DNA of 64,000 bases from Muscardinus avellanarius (lineage: Eukaryota > Chordata > Mammalia > Rodentia > Gliridae). Positions 21,120 through 32,369 of the stretch are shown here, piece by piece (position 1 is the stretch's first letter; each line of letters opens with the position of its first letter). The notes beneath the pieces were generated by a model. It was given only the letters and a program-made list of their open reading frames with translations, was not told where the DNA came from and made no database searches. Position numbers and translations under genes: made by a program. The stretch spans positions 81,511,593 to 81,575,592 of the forward strand of contig OY726560.1 in assembly GCA_963383645.1 (NCBI GenBank), written 5' to 3'.

Positions 21120-22460
21120 AAAAAAATCACAAAAGAAACTGCAGGCTTGTCAGGATATGGTAATTAAAAATCATCTTTGATTTCCCAATGAAGAAACTTT
21201 AGATAAAGAAGTATGGGATAAAGTTTGAAAAAATATTATGAAAGCCTATTGGCAAGGGGAGAAACCTCCACCCCCTCAGTGGTGGGTCACTTAGTCTTTA
21301 ATTAGAATTATTATCCAACAAATTGGTGGCATGTTTTTTGATATAGAAAGTGAAACTGAAAAATTGCTCCATGTATATAAATTGTCAGAGGAATATCTAG
21401 AGTGTGCCAAAAAAATAGAAGGAGGTAATGTTTGCCTCAGAAAGCCCAGGAAAAGAAGTTGGAATGAGTGCCTTGGTGCCAGGGCTTGCTCCCTCTTTGG
21501 CCCCTGTGGCAAAAAAACATATACCTTTTAGAACAAAGAGCAGATCCAGTTCTGCCAAGACTTATGTCTTTTAAACCTTGGGACTATCCTGCACACCTAG
21601 CTTTTGCCTTTTCTGTCACTTTTAATCCCAGTCTGCTGAAGCATACTGATTGGAGGGGGCCTGGCTTTGATACTATTTCTTCTTTCAAAAAAGCATGCAT
21701 GTTATATAGGCCTGTTTCTAATTACTGCATTGAATTCTTGCTCTCTTGGCTGAAAACTGGATCCCTTATGATTTCTGTATAGTAGCAAAGATGGTCTTTA
21801 CAGGACAATAATATTTGCAATGGCAGATATGGCTTAGTGAGGAGGCAAAACAAATTATGCATGATCAAATGGCTCAGGGAAATCCAGCTCTGTTGTCCTA
21901 TGAATTAACTCACTGGAGCTTGGTCAGACATAAGAACTCAGGTCCAAAATGTACAACCGCAGCAGCTGTATTGGATTCGAGAAGCTGCTGTTATAGCCTG
22001 GCAGAAAAATTGATACAGGAACAGGAGATCCATTTACAAAAATTTTACAAGGACCCACTGAGGAATATAGTTCTTTTATTGGGAAACTACAGGATTCTAT
22101 TCAAAAAACTAAAAAGAATGCAACATTGTCAGAAATGTTGATTAGACAACCAGTTTTCAATAACATTAATGAAGATTGTCAAGCGGCTATTAAGCCCATT
22201 AAGGAAAGCAGGAATGTTTTAGATTATATGAAAGCATGTCAAAACATAGAAATAGTAAGACATAATGCCAAGATAGAGGCAACTGAAACAGAAAAGGATA
22301 CAAAATATGAGTAAACAAAAGTGTTTTAATTATGGGAAGCCAGGATATATAAAAAAAGAATGTAGAGCTCCCCTACAAGTAAAGGAAGATGGACAGAAGG
22401 GAGGAAAACAGCAACTCCCTAGAATATGCCCTAGGTGTAAGAAAGGGAAATATTAAAGTA
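21120..22460 (+). pseudogene. gag: gag remnant
   Basis: Encodes degraded matrix, capsid and nucleocapsid sequence for particle assembly. The longest open pieces are 21,468-21,782, 21,815-22,141 (capsid-like) and 22,126-22,314 (capsid C-terminal, with EDCQAAIKPI). Two zinc knuckles follow. The first (22,322-22,363) keeps the 1-4-9-14 spacing, but positions 4 and 9 are Tyr instead of Cys and His. The second (from 22,427) has its CxxC, then Tyr in place of His followed by a stop. Stops and frame changes are spread throughout. Product non-functional. Confidence 0.8.
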
Positions 22461-22499
22461 AATAAATAAATACATGAATAAAAATAAATATAGATCTAA

Positions 22500-23060
22500 A
22501 TTTGATAAGGATGAAAACAAATTACAAAAAACCAGGAAAACTAATAGAGGGGTGTTCTCTCATTCTGAGCAAAATGAGAGACAGTTTTCTGAACAGGACC
22601 TTAAAATTAGAAAATCTTTTAAAAAATTTGACCATCAAAAATAAGACCACTCCTGTAACTTTGTCAAATATAATGACACTTACTGTAGCCAGGCTAGGAA
22701 GTGCTACTACAGATTTACCAGCTCCTCATTCTCAACAATTATTAGTTATTAATAATCCTCATAAAATAAATTTTGAATAAGTGGGCCTGATTCAAAAAAA
22801 TACTATAGGGTTAATTCTTGGTTGTAGCAGCAATACCTTAAAGAGCCTCCTTGTACATACTGGTGTGATTGATGAGGATTATACAGAGATGATTTCTGTC
22901 ATGATACATGTTTCTAATAATATAGAGATGAAGAAAGGAGAATATTGCTCAATCGCTAATTCTTCCCTATATCAAACCTAATACCAAAAATAACAAAGAA
23001 CCACAAAAAATAGTAAAATATAAAAACAAATTAATGTTTTATAGACCCTGGGAAAAAGAA
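22500..23060 (+). pseudogene. pro-region remnant with dUTPase domain
   Basis: A dUTPase-like domain spans about 22,660-22,985, split by a stop at 22,778. The second frame (22,781-22,981) shows GLILGCSS and GVIDEDY, matching conserved dUTPase motifs. The enzyme normally hydrolyses dUTP to limit uracil in viral DNA. Position after gag and before pol is the betaretroviral arrangement. I could not find an intact aspartic-protease active-site motif downstream, so the protease part (about 22,990-23,150) is decayed or deleted. Confidence 0.78.
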
Positions 23061-23139
23061 TTTTCAGCAAAATACAAAAATTTAAAGCATTCCTTTCTTT
23101 AATTTTGTAATTCTTTACTGTGGAATAGCTCAAAATATC

Positions 23140-23880
23140 AGTTTTGTTCTAAGTAATAAAATTAATAACTGAATAAGGAAACATAATTTGGATTATAAAA
23201 TTCTTGCTTTAATAAAAATTCCTTATACAGTAAAAATAATAAATAAATAAATAAATAATAGAGAATGTTAATTGATCTAAGAAATGTTAATAAGACTCTT
23301 CAACCCATGAGTGCATTGCAGCCAGGCATACCTGCCCTACCCATGATACCCCAAGATTGGGAGATCACTATAATTGATTTAAAAGAATGCATCTTCTTAA
23401 AGATGGTCAAAGATTTGTTTCTATTCTTCCCTCTCTTGATAATGTTCAGCCTGTAAAATGATTTCAATGGAGAGTACTACCTTAGGGTATGACTAACTCT
23501 CCAACTATGTATCAATATTATGCTGACACAGTGTCACAACCAATCAGAATATTGTTCCCAAAGGCATATATAGTTCATTATATAGATGATGTTTTACTTG
23601 CTTACCCTGAAAAGGAAACCCTACTTAATCTTCTTAAAGAAACAGTTCAAGCCTTACAAGCTCAGGGTTTGAAAATCACCCTGAAAATAATTCAAACTAT
23701 GCTTCCTTACAATTATCTAGGTTATGTAGTGCAGAGGCACACAGTGAAACCAAAGATTGCCCAAATAGACATCCCAGCTAATTGTACTCTAAATGACGGG
23801 CAAAAATTGTTAGGACATATTAATTGGATTTGACCCACTCTAGGAATTCCAAATTATACTGTACAACATCTTTTTGCCAT
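23140..23880 (+). pseudogene. pol: pol remnant: reverse transcriptase
   Basis: Fragments of the RT fingers/palm at 23,265-23,456 and 23,489-23,833. The catalytic YIDD motif is at 23,579-23,590, within IVHYIDDVLLAYP. Downstream, YLGYVV and KLLGHINWI-type thumb/connection motifs remain. The N-terminal part is shortened and frame-broken near 23,230-23,265 and 23,460. The enzyme would copy viral RNA into DNA; this copy cannot encode it. Confidence 0.85.
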
Positions 23881-24935
23881 TTTAAAAGGAGACTCTTCCT
23901 TGGACAGCCTGCGAGTGCTTACCACACAAACAAAACAAGAGTTAAAATTAGTAAAATAAAGAATATCTGAGGCATACATTCAACGATAAAAACCTGACAA
24001 AAAATATGATTATTGATTATGGGCACTTCCGATAACGCCTACAAAAATTATATTTCAGGAGGATAAGCCATTAAAATGGGTGTATACCCATCATAAGGGG
24101 TCAAAAACAATTATCCCTTACATTGACCATTTGTCTACAATAATTGTCTTAGGTAAAAAAAAAGGATTATTTCTCTCTTTAAATATGATACCAAATTTAT
24201 TACTATATCATTTAATAAGGAAACTTTCCATAATCTTCTGAACCTTTATACTTCATTACAAATTGCTTTAGTTGATTTTGTTGGTGATGCTCAGGGAAAA
24301 TTATGAAATTTCCTCACTAGATGTGACTGGATTATTAATTATTATTATTATTATTTTTTGGTGGTACTGGGGTGAAACCCAGAGGCTTTCTACCTTCAGA
24401 CTATACTCCCAGACCTATTTTGTATTTTATTTTGAAACAGGGTCTCACTAAGTTGCTGAGAGCCTCACTAAGTAGCTGAGGCTGGCTTCGAACCTGTGCG
24501 ATCCTCCTGTCTCAGCCTCCCAAGTACTGGGATTACAAGCATGCTCCACCATGCCCAGCTTGGATTATTAATTCTATTGTTGTTTCACAACCTATTCCTA
24601 AAGCTCCTTCTTCTAAACAACAAAAGGCTGATGTTTATGGTCTGGATTTAAAATTACAAATCCCAACCCCTTATCCATATACCCAGAAAAATGAATTGTT
24701 TAATTACACTGTTAGAAAGGTGTTCTTGTACTTTAAAGACAGTATCTGATTCAGCTTATATAGTTAACTTGTTCCCTGGTGTAGAGACCACATATATTCC
24801 TGATGGCCCTGCACCTATCACACAACTTTTTCTCAGGCTTCAGTGTTTAATCAGAAGTCGGTCTGTGTCTTTTTACATTACCCATATCAGATCACATTCC
24901 AATCTCCCTGGCCCATTAACACAAGGGTAAATGAC
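23880..24935 (+). pseudogene. pol: pol remnant: connection and RNase H, SINE-split
   Basis: Frame-broken sequence between RT and integrase. A SINE at 24,341-24,561 interrupts it. After the SINE, 24,691-24,930 retains VSDSAYIVN (RNase H DSAYV-type motif) and HIRSHSNLPGPL, which matches the RNase H C-terminus leading to integrase. Confidence 0.75.
24341..24561 (-). mobile_element. B1-dID type SINE in pol
   Basis: Reverse SINE with exact target duplications ggattattaatt at 24,329-24,340 and 24,562-24,573. It postdates the provirus. Confidence 0.95.
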
Positions 24936-25800
24936 AATGCCCTCTTGGAAAAAATTTTTTCTTCACCTCAAGAGGAACATATATTTCTTCATTCTAATGC
25001 CAATAGGCTACATGTAGCATATAAAATACCCTTTTCTCAAGCCAAACAAATCACCCGGGGTTGCCTGGTATGCTGGCCTTTTTATCTAATAGAACAATCT
25101 GTGGGTGTTAACCCCAGGGGCCTAAAACCTAATGATCTCTGGCAGGTAGACTTCACTCATATTTCTTTATCCCTTTACTCTCTAGCACTGGCAATTATAG
25201 GTACTTATTCTTCTTTCATATGGACAGAACCTACTAAAAGTAAAACTTCTAAGGCAGCAAAATTAACATTAATAAATACTTTTGCAGTTATGGGAGTGCC
25301 TCGTGCCTCTCCAGATAAAAACAGACAATAGATCTGCTTTTACTTCCAAAGCATTTAAACAACTTGTTATTAAGTAAAATATTTCTTATGTTACTGGGAT
25401 TCCATACTGCCCCCAAGGTCAAACTTTAGTTAAATGTGCTAATGCTACTATTAAGCTTCTTCTTTCTTAACAAAAGAGGAGGAGTATGGATCCCAGAGAA
25501 GCCTTACATACAATTATTTATACTTTAAATTATCTAAATTAAAAAAATTCCTTTGATATCATCAGAACAGAAAAACATTTCCATACAAAAATGATGGCAT
25601 TACAACATCAAGCTATTTGGGTTAAAGATTATACTAATAAATGGAAGCCAGGAAAACTACATTTCCTAGGCAGAGGTGATGCTCTTGTTTCTGTGGATAA
25701 TGGTGAGCAATTCTGGATGCCTGACCAAAAACTGCAGTGGAGAAAGAAAGATGAAAAACATATGGTTCCAGCTTCACTGGACATAGATATCAGAAAAGAA
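24930..25800 (+). pseudogene. pol: pol remnant: integrase
   Basis: The frame 24,843-25,331 contains the zinc-binding N-terminal part, ending in GCLVCW, and a core with LWQVDFTHI, including the first catalytic Asp. A stop at 25,329 and frame changes over 25,340-25,590 destroy the rest of the core. 25,591-25,760 matches the C-terminal DNA-binding domain (IWVKDYTNKWKPGK...WMPDQ). Integrase would join proviral DNA to the host chromosome. Confidence 0.8.
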
Positions 25801-25899
25801 ACTCTACCTGATGTGGGCACAAAGAATCTAAGTAGGAAGGCAGAGACAATAGTAAAAGAAGCTGGAAGACCGGTAACAACAGACAGGATGTTTTTAGCA

Positions 25900-27812
25900 A
25901 TGATTTCTATATTGTCCTGTACCTCAGGGGGGAGTGGTGATGAATACACTTATTGGACTTAGAACTTGTTGACTGGACAGATAATGAACCACTAGTGTTC
26001 ACCAACCATTCAGGAATGATGCCACCTCCCTGGAAGAAGACACCACCAAGCCATCCTGATGAGGAAGGAAAACTGATAAACTTCATATTGGGATATAAGA
26101 CTCTACTTATTTGATTTGAGGGAATTGACATATGTCTTCTGATATTTCCCCAGTGGTGGGGGTACAATGCTAATAATAGGACTGGATTACATATTGGATT
26201 TTTTGCTGTTTTTCTTTCTTGCTTGATGCTACCAATGTGATGGCTTCTCATCATATGAGTAATTATGCCACTAATTTTTTAGTCCCCTCAGATTTACCAT
26301 ATAAAGCAGTCTCATGGAGAAAAAAAAATTATGCTCCATTACAACAGAGTATTTGTAGAGCAAAACTGGCCCAGGTTGCTACTCATAAAAATTTCACTTT
26401 TGTAGATTGGGGTCCATATGGGTAATTTACATACTGTGATAAAGAACATAATGATGTTTATTGTAATAATAATACTGTACATTAGAATATTACTAGATCC
26501 AAACACCGGGGAATTGGAGACAGGTAGATAGTGTAATTTCCTGGCACAATAGGGGTTTGGATCCACCTAGACCTCGCATTGTGGCCGCTGGCTTTTTAGG
26601 GCCAGAATAGTGGCATGTATGGAAACTCGTAGTTGTTTTGCATTTATAAAGTTGGCTGGAGCATATGCTTCTGTGGTAGCTCCATGAAGGCATTCTATAA
26701 ATTACACTACAGAATTCTGGATACAGGCATGTATAAAACCCCCTTATCTGTTAGCCATAGGCACTTTGATGGATCAACAAAATAATGTGACATGCTATGT
26801 TTGTAGATTATATACCTGTGTTAATACATCTGTCAGCTTCAATAGGTCTAAAGAAAATCTTATGATTCTCAGAGAGAGACCACATATTTGGATACCTGTC
26901 ACCTTAAACCACCCCTGGGAGAAATCATCTTTTGTTTCATGCTTTTCATCAATATGTCCTCTGTAGGGGAAAATGTTTTATAAAATGGATCATTTTAAGA
27001 ATAGTAGGACTTATAGCTTATGCCTCCATGGGAGCTGTTACAGACATGGTGTTGTATAATTCTATCCAAAATGAAAAATTAGTAACTAATTGGCATAGTC
27101 AATCTCATACCTTGTGGGAACAACAAGCTAGAGTAGATCAACAATTGTTAGATAAGGTAAATGAGTTTAGAGATGCTCTTCAATGGGTAGGGAATCAATT
27201 AGTAGAAACACAGTATCAATTATCTCTGAGATTTCATTGAAATAGTCAATTTTGTGTTACAAATTTAGAATACAATCAGATAAAATATAAGTGGGACTCT
27301 GTTCCTCAACATTTGGCCAGCATTTCTGGTAATAATGCCTTAGATATTACTACACTGAAAAGAGATATCAAAGAAACATTTGCTCATGTACTTTCTTCAG
27401 AATATGATGATAAATTTTTCAATGCTTTAAATAATATTATGACCAATAACCCTTTGTCAAATTTAGTGAAGACGCCAGCTGGAATATTCCAATTGATTTT
27501 TTTTTTTTTTTTGGTGGTACTGGGGTTCCTGGAAGCCCTCCTTCCTCCGGGCTACACTCCCAGACCTATTTTATATTTTTGAAACAGGGTCTCTTACGCC
27601 AGCACGGCTGGCTTCGAACCTGCGCGATCCTCCTGTCTCCGCCTCCCAAGCGTGGGGATTACAAGCGTGCGCCACCACACCCGGCTCTCCAATTGATATT
27701 TATTGGGCTATGTTTTATGCTTGTACTTTCAGGACTTGGGTGCTTCCAGAGATCCTTATCTGGTGCAAAATCCTCTAACCTCTCTCTCACCAAAACTGCC
27801 TTCCAATTTAAC
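25900..27812 (+). pseudogene. env: env remnant, SINE-split
   Basis: Degraded surface and transmembrane envelope sequence. Surface-unit pieces lie in 26,219-26,425 and 26,766-26,966. The transmembrane unit begins near 26,932, with a hydrophobic stretch around LIAYASMGAV, then a helical region (to 27,240), a stop at 27,238, a further segment (27,313-27,490) and, after the SINE, a hydrophobic anchor-like segment (27,698-27,780). Stops and frameshifts throughout. The overall order resembles class II (betaretrovirus/HERV-K-like) envelopes. Defective. Confidence 0.78.
27498..27687 (-). mobile_element. B1-dID type SINE in env
   Basis: Reverse SINE with target duplications tccaattgat at 27,488-27,497 and 27,688-27,697. 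It closely resembles the SINEs at 43.5 and 45.9 kb, so it is probably a young subfamily. Confidence 0.95.
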
Positions 27813-27826
27813 AAAAGAGGGGGAAA
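27813..27826 (+). other. Polypurine tract
   Basis: 'aaaagagggggaaa' immediately before the 3' LTR, the position and composition of a retroviral plus-strand primer. Confidence 0.9.
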
Positions 27827-28230
27827 TGACAGAGGACATGGATGAAGCCTGAGGAACAAAAAGTTCCGAAAGAGTTAAAGGAGATTCTATGAAAGGTCGA
27901 ATCTTCCAAAAACTCTGGGTGTGACTCCTGTCCTCTCCAGAATTTGCCCTCTAAGGCCCACCAGTGAGAGCAGGGGGCTGATCTTAATCACAAGACCTAT
28001 AATGTCTCATGAGGTCTTTTTGTCTTGCTTATGATTGTATCTTAGCAATTTACTCCCCATTGTATTTTGGTATTTACACTTTCCCATGAGGATTTGATAA
28101 TTAACCTAACTAGAGAAGGGCATAAAAACTTAGTTTTAGAGAATAAATTTTGTCAGTTGCACAAGAGACAATTGTCCATGTCCTTCATTTCAGGTCTTTC
28201 CCTCCCAAGTCCTGGAGAGAAATCTCCACA
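27827..28230 (+). mobile_element. 3' LTR, complete
   Basis: 404 bp, TGACAGAGG...CTCCACA. A TATA-like cataaaa lies at 28,121-28,127 and AATAAA at 28,142-28,147, only about 20 bp apart. It matches both ends of the 5' LTR and supplies the reference for that LTR's missing centre. Confidence 0.93.
28121..28127 (+). promoter_or_regulatory. TATA-like box of 3' LTR
   Basis: cataaaa, followed closely by AATAAA at 28,142-28,147. Confidence 0.45.
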
Positions 28231-28300
28231 ACTATGTTGCTGAGAGTCTCTGTTACTAAGTAGCTGATATGAGTGTGTGCCACCTCGACTGCTGAGGTTC
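28231..28300 (-). mobile_element. Remainder of the provirus host SINE
   Basis: Continues the SINE broken at 20,712, from 'actatgttgctgagagtc' through 'gtgtgccacctcg'. Diverged in the head region. Confidence 0.75.
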
Positions 28301-28309
28301 ATAATTTGA

Positions 28310-28625
28310 ATGGAGTAGTAGGAGGTGGTGGAAACTGTAGGAGGTGGGTCACTGAAAGCATGTCCTGGAAGGGGTTATCTTGTCATTAGCCCCTTCCTTG
28401 ATCTCTCTCTCTCTGTCTCTCTCTGCTTCTCAGCTGTGACAAGGTGGGCAGCTATGTTTCTTGACACCCTTCCATCACGATGTCATGCCTCATCATGGGC
28501 CCAGAAACAATGCAGCCAATTATGGCCTGACACAACAGAAACTGGAAGCCAAAGTAATTCTTCTCTCCTCTAAGTTTCTTTTCTAGAATGTTTGGTCCCA
28601 GTGATGGAAAACTGACTAATTCGCT
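28310..28625 (+). mobile_element. MaLR-type LTR, 5'-truncated
   Basis: 'ggaggtgggtcactgaaagc', a TCTCTC-rich stretch, 'cttctcagctgtgacaagg', and the end 'gatggaaaactgactaattc'. Matches the order of blocks in the other MaLR LTRs of the window. Confidence 0.65.
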
Positions 28626-28639
28626 CATCTAGCTGATGG

Positions 28640-29335
28640 TTTGACTTCTTTGCTTCCACCCTGGCCTGCTCAACAGTAAACAACATGTAAATTGAGGCTG
28701 TCAGCCTCTAACATCATCTAGATCCTCACTGTTGCCCAACAATCCATTTCCCAAGCTCGTATTGCTAACAAGAATATAGTTTCTAAACATTTCCTTAGAA
28801 CTCAGATCTAAACATCCTCTTCCATCTCAAAAATTTCACTGCACCCTAGCAGCGCCATAAAGTTTGCCAAGAAAATAAAAATGATAATCCTAATTCTAGG
28901 TCCCACTAAGCTTCCTTTTCTACCACCCACCCACATCTCTAACTCTACTCAGACATTTTTCTCTAATCTTAAGTCAATAAGGGAGGATCCATGTCTTCTG
29001 TCAAAGGGAATGTCACCAGGTCTTCTCAGATCCTCCATTTGTCCTTACAGATTCATGTTCTACCCCTCCCTGCCTTCTCTTTGGAAACCATTCTCTTGAC
29101 CTTCAGTTTCTGGCTGAGTTTTGCCCATTAGAACATATCAGCAAGAGTTTGGGGAGTGGCAGGAGAGGAATATAAAGGAACTTGAGGAAGTCATTCACTA
29201 TTTCTATATCTTTTCCTTGTCTCAGTATAAAATATCTTGAAACAAGTCCAGTATGTTGGTTCATTACTGTAATCACATCACTCTTTTTTGAATCCTCAAA
29301 TTTCCTTCTTGAAATATTTTCTTTCTTAAAAATGA
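28640..29335. other. Unassigned sequence
   Basis: No element or gene recognised. Confidence 0.4.
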
Positions 29336-29337
29336 AA

Positions 29338-29450
29338 GAGTGGGGTAGGGTGTAACAAGTGCTATGTGCATGTATGCCTCTGATACCCTGAGCTTCATCA
29401 TGATGTATTATTCACAATGTATAATAACAATGTACCAATTAAAAAACACC
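29338..29450 (+). mobile_element. L1 3'-end fragment
   Basis: 'gtgcatgtatgcctctgata' to 'aacaatgtaccaattaaaa' matches, on the plus strand, the L1 terminus seen in reverse at 29,728-29,822. Confidence 0.6.
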
Positions 29451-29516
29451 ACTCCTTTATTTCTCCAGTTTTGATCTTATTTTTACCTATTTTTTTTCCT
29501 TTTTCTTTTCTTTTCA

Positions 29517-29725
29517 TTTTTTTTGTGGGTTTGGGGATGGAACCCAAGGACATTCTATCATCGAGCTATACCATTTGCCCTATTTTTTATTCTTTATTTT
29601 GAAACAAGGTCTCACTAAGTTGTGGAGGGCCCCAATAAGTGGATGAGGCTGTCCTTGAACCACGATCCTCTGGTCTCAGCCTCCCGAATGCTGGGATTAC
29701 AAGCATGCACCACCACACCTCGCTT
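29517..29725 (-). mobile_element. B1-dID type SINE
   Basis: Reverse SINE from 'tggggatggaacccaagg' to 'caccaccacacctcgc'. Confidence 0.88.
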
Positions 29726-29727
29726 CT

Positions 29728-29880
29728 TTTTTATTTTATTGGTGCATTGTAATCATACATCTTGATGAAGCTCAGGGTGGTAGAGTCATACATGCACACA
29801 GCACTCATTGAGCCTCCCCCTGGCCAAGACAAATAAATGGATTATAAAACTATGGGATATGTACACAATGAAATTTTTCC
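29728..29880. mobile_element. L1 3' fragment with internal inversion
   Basis: 29,728-29,822 is a minus-strand L1 terminus. Immediately after it, 29,832-29,878 reads as plus-strand L1 3' UTR ('ggattataaaactatggg'). This head-to-head arrangement is typical of twin-primed 5' inversions. Confidence 0.65.
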
Positions 29881-29884
29881 CTAT

Positions 29885-30031
29885 TTCATTAAATTTCTTT
29901 TCAAAGTTGAGGTACAAGCCAAATAACACAAACATAGCCATTTGCTATTTTAAGATGTTCAAGTAAGTACATTCACAGTATTGTGCCAACATCAATTCTA
30001 GAGCTTCTTCACATTTATTTTAGAATTTTAT

Positions 30032-30069
<38 letters not shown>

Positions 30070-30235
30070 ACCCTGCCTTTACCTGCAACATTCTCTACAA
30101 ACAAAAGCTCCTCAAATGGTAAAAAACACACTAGAACCATTTATATCTTAGTGTTCATTTTATTGATGTTATAACTTAATCAACTAAAAGTTCTTTAAAC
30201 TTTATGCATAAATAATATTTGTCTAAATACTTACA
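29885..30235. other. Unassigned sequence with (AAC)n
   Basis: Contains a (CAA)n microsatellite at about 30,030-30,069 and otherwise nothing recognised. Confidence 0.5.
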
Positions 30236-30239
30236 CGTA

Positions 30240-30450
30240 AGCCGGGCATGGTGGCACATGCCTGTAATCCCCGTGCTTGGGAGGCTGAGACAGGAGGATC
30301 GCACAGGTTTTAAGCCAGCCTCAACTACTTAGTGAGGCTCTCAGCAACTTAGTGAGATCCTGTTTCCAAATAAAGTATAAAATAGGTCTGGGAGTGTAGC
30401 CCGGAGGTACCACCAAAAAAAACCAAACCAAAACAAAACAAAACAAAAAA
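30240..30450 (+). mobile_element. B1-dID type SINE
   Basis: 'gccgggcatggtggcacatg' to 'gtagcccggaggtaccacc'. The internal part of the ID tail is deleted. An AAAAC-rich end follows. Confidence 0.9.
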
Positions 30451-30454
30451 CAAA

Positions 30455-30920
30455 AAACTTACATGTGCCTTAAAAAGCAAAGAAAACTTATGCATTTGAC
30501 AAGGAACCCAAATACTTCAATATTGATTGCACATTTATTTAATCGGAACCATTTAAACATTAAATAAAATCACAAATTTAATCTATCTAGTGTTTCACAT
30601 ACCTTGAAAACCAGAAGAAGTTATATGAAAGTTGAAGCAATAATTGTAAAACTGTATTTAGTAATACATATTACAAATGTGCCAATTGTAATTATTGATT
30701 GATTAAGTGGTTTATTGATTGATCTCTTTATCTATTTGTTTATTTAGTATATTTTTCATAAGTCACCTTCTCCATGTCATCTTGGGCTTCCCACCTAAGC
30801 CCTGTGCTGGCTCTGCAGCTCCAAAAAATCCTTGGCAAAGAGGCCAAGGAATTGAGGTGAAGTAAGTGGTGGCCGAATTCCAACATCTTAAGTGACCAGC
30901 ATCACACTTAAGGGATGGAG

Positions 30921-30962
<42 letters not shown>

Positions 30963-31080
30963 AATATCCAAAAGCTTGTGTACTCACCAGAATTCTGCAC
31001 CTGCACCGTGTCCTCTAGAAATCTGGGCTTGCAGGACAGTAAGTGATCTGGAACAGCACCTGTCAACAATGACTTACAAA
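30455..31080. other. Unassigned sequence with (AAC)n
   Basis: (AAC)n at 30,922-30,962. The 30,760-30,915 block looks like a retroposed or transcribed segment but I cannot identify it. The chance ORFs across the repeat give poly-Asn or poly-Val. Confidence 0.4.
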
Positions 31081-31093
31081 GAGAAAGAAGATA

Positions 31094-31312
31094 CTAGCCA
31101 TGTGTGGTGGCACACACTTGTAATCCCAGCATTTGGGAGGCTGAGATGGGAGGATTGTGGTTTGCAGACAGCCTCAGCTACTTAGTGAGGCCCTCTGCAA
31201 CTCAGTGAGACCCAGTTTCAAAATAAAGAATACAAAAAAATAGGGCAGGGGGTGTAGCTCAGAGGCCATATGGCCCTGGGTTCCATCTACAGACCCACAA
31301 AAAAAAAAAAAA
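31094..31312 (+). mobile_element. B1-dID type SINE
   Basis: Head 'tagccatgtgtggtggcac', tail 'gtagctcagaggcc', long A-run. Target duplications gaaagaagatac at about 31,082-31,093 and 31,315-31,326. Confidence 0.92.
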
Positions 31313-31499
31313 AAGAAAGAAGATACCAAGACAACAAAAACACAAACCTAAGAATTCTGAAAAATATGAGAACAAGAAACAGTGAGAAAATAATTAATTC
31401 CAACAACTGAAACAGGGAGATCACAAACAATAGTTTACAAAAATGCAAGACAAAGAATTCTAAATCCTGATATTCAATATGATGACAGGCTTCGAGTGA

Positions 31500-32230
31500 G
31501 TATACAGAAAATAAAAAAGAAAACTGATATTAATAAAGAATCAGAAGGAAGCCTGGAATGAAATGAAGGAGTCATTAAATGAAACGAGGACAGCAATAGA
31601 AAGAAATTCTGGAAGATTAGATAAAATGGAAAACAGAATAACACCGTTAGAAGAAAGTTTATTCAAAACTGAAAGGACAATCAACAATATACAGAAGATG
31701 TTACAACATCAGAACCTAAACATCTGACAACTATGGGACAATATGAAGTGTCCTAACTTATGGATAAAAGACATTGAAGAAGGGAGAGGGTCACAGACCA
31801 AGAGTATCCATAATATCTTTGGAAAAATAATTTCAGAGAATTTTCCAAACATGACAAAACTTGGACATCCATGTACAAGAGACATACAGAATACCATTAA
31901 GACAAGATCAAAGAAAGACCTCCCCATGCCACATAATAATAAAAATGACCAACATAGAGGCTAAGGAAAGAATTTTAAGAGCACTGAGAACAAAAGAATG
32001 GGTGATATTCAGGGGCAAAATAATAAAAATTACTCTAGACTTTACAACCCAAATCATGAATGCCAGGAGAGACTAGTATGATGTAATCCAGACCATGGAA
32101 GAAAAATACTTCCAACCAATACTGCTATATCTAGTAAAGTTATTATTTAAAATTGATGGAGAAATAAAAAGTGTTTCAAGATAAGCAGAATCTCAAAAAA
32201 TTCATGAATACTAAGCCAGCACTAAAGAAA
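31500..32230 (+). pseudogene. L1-I ORF1 remnant
   Basis: Broken ORF1p coding sequence. The segment around 31,945-32,076 retains MTNIEAKERILRALRTK, corresponding to the start of the RNA-binding C-terminal half. Frameshifts and stops occur on both sides. ORF1p is the L1 RNA-binding trimer; no functional protein is possible here. Confidence 0.78.
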
Positions 32231-32369
32231 ATACTTAAATAAATCATAAAGAAGAAAAAAGAAGCAAATTTTAGAATCAGAGGAGCGATGAACTAGATCA
32301 GGAGCAACTAAGCAAAGAAGAAATAATACTACATCAAACAGAATATAGAACACAAAATGACAGGAGGCA

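Larger units (their letters stand above)
20713..28230 (+). mobile_element. Endogenous betaretrovirus-like (class II) provirus
   Basis: About 7.5 kb with LTRs at both ends, TG...CA termini and 6-bp target duplications actatg at 20,707-20,712 and 28,231-28,236. In order: 5' LTR, lysine-tRNA-type primer-binding site, gag, a dUTPase-containing pro region, pol (YIDD reverse transcriptase, RNase H, integrase), env, polypurine tract and 3' LTR. dUTPase before pol, Lys-type PBS and a 6-bp duplication indicate class II/betaretrovirus affinity. Every gene contains stops and frameshifts, two SINEs sit inside (24,341-24,561 and 27,498-27,687), and the 5' LTR lacks its centre. It is defective. Confidence 0.93.

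Noticed and set aside
23489..23833. Functional reverse transcriptase gene
   Set aside because: Only a fragment with YIDD remains; flanking frames are broken and no protease or full pol can be read.
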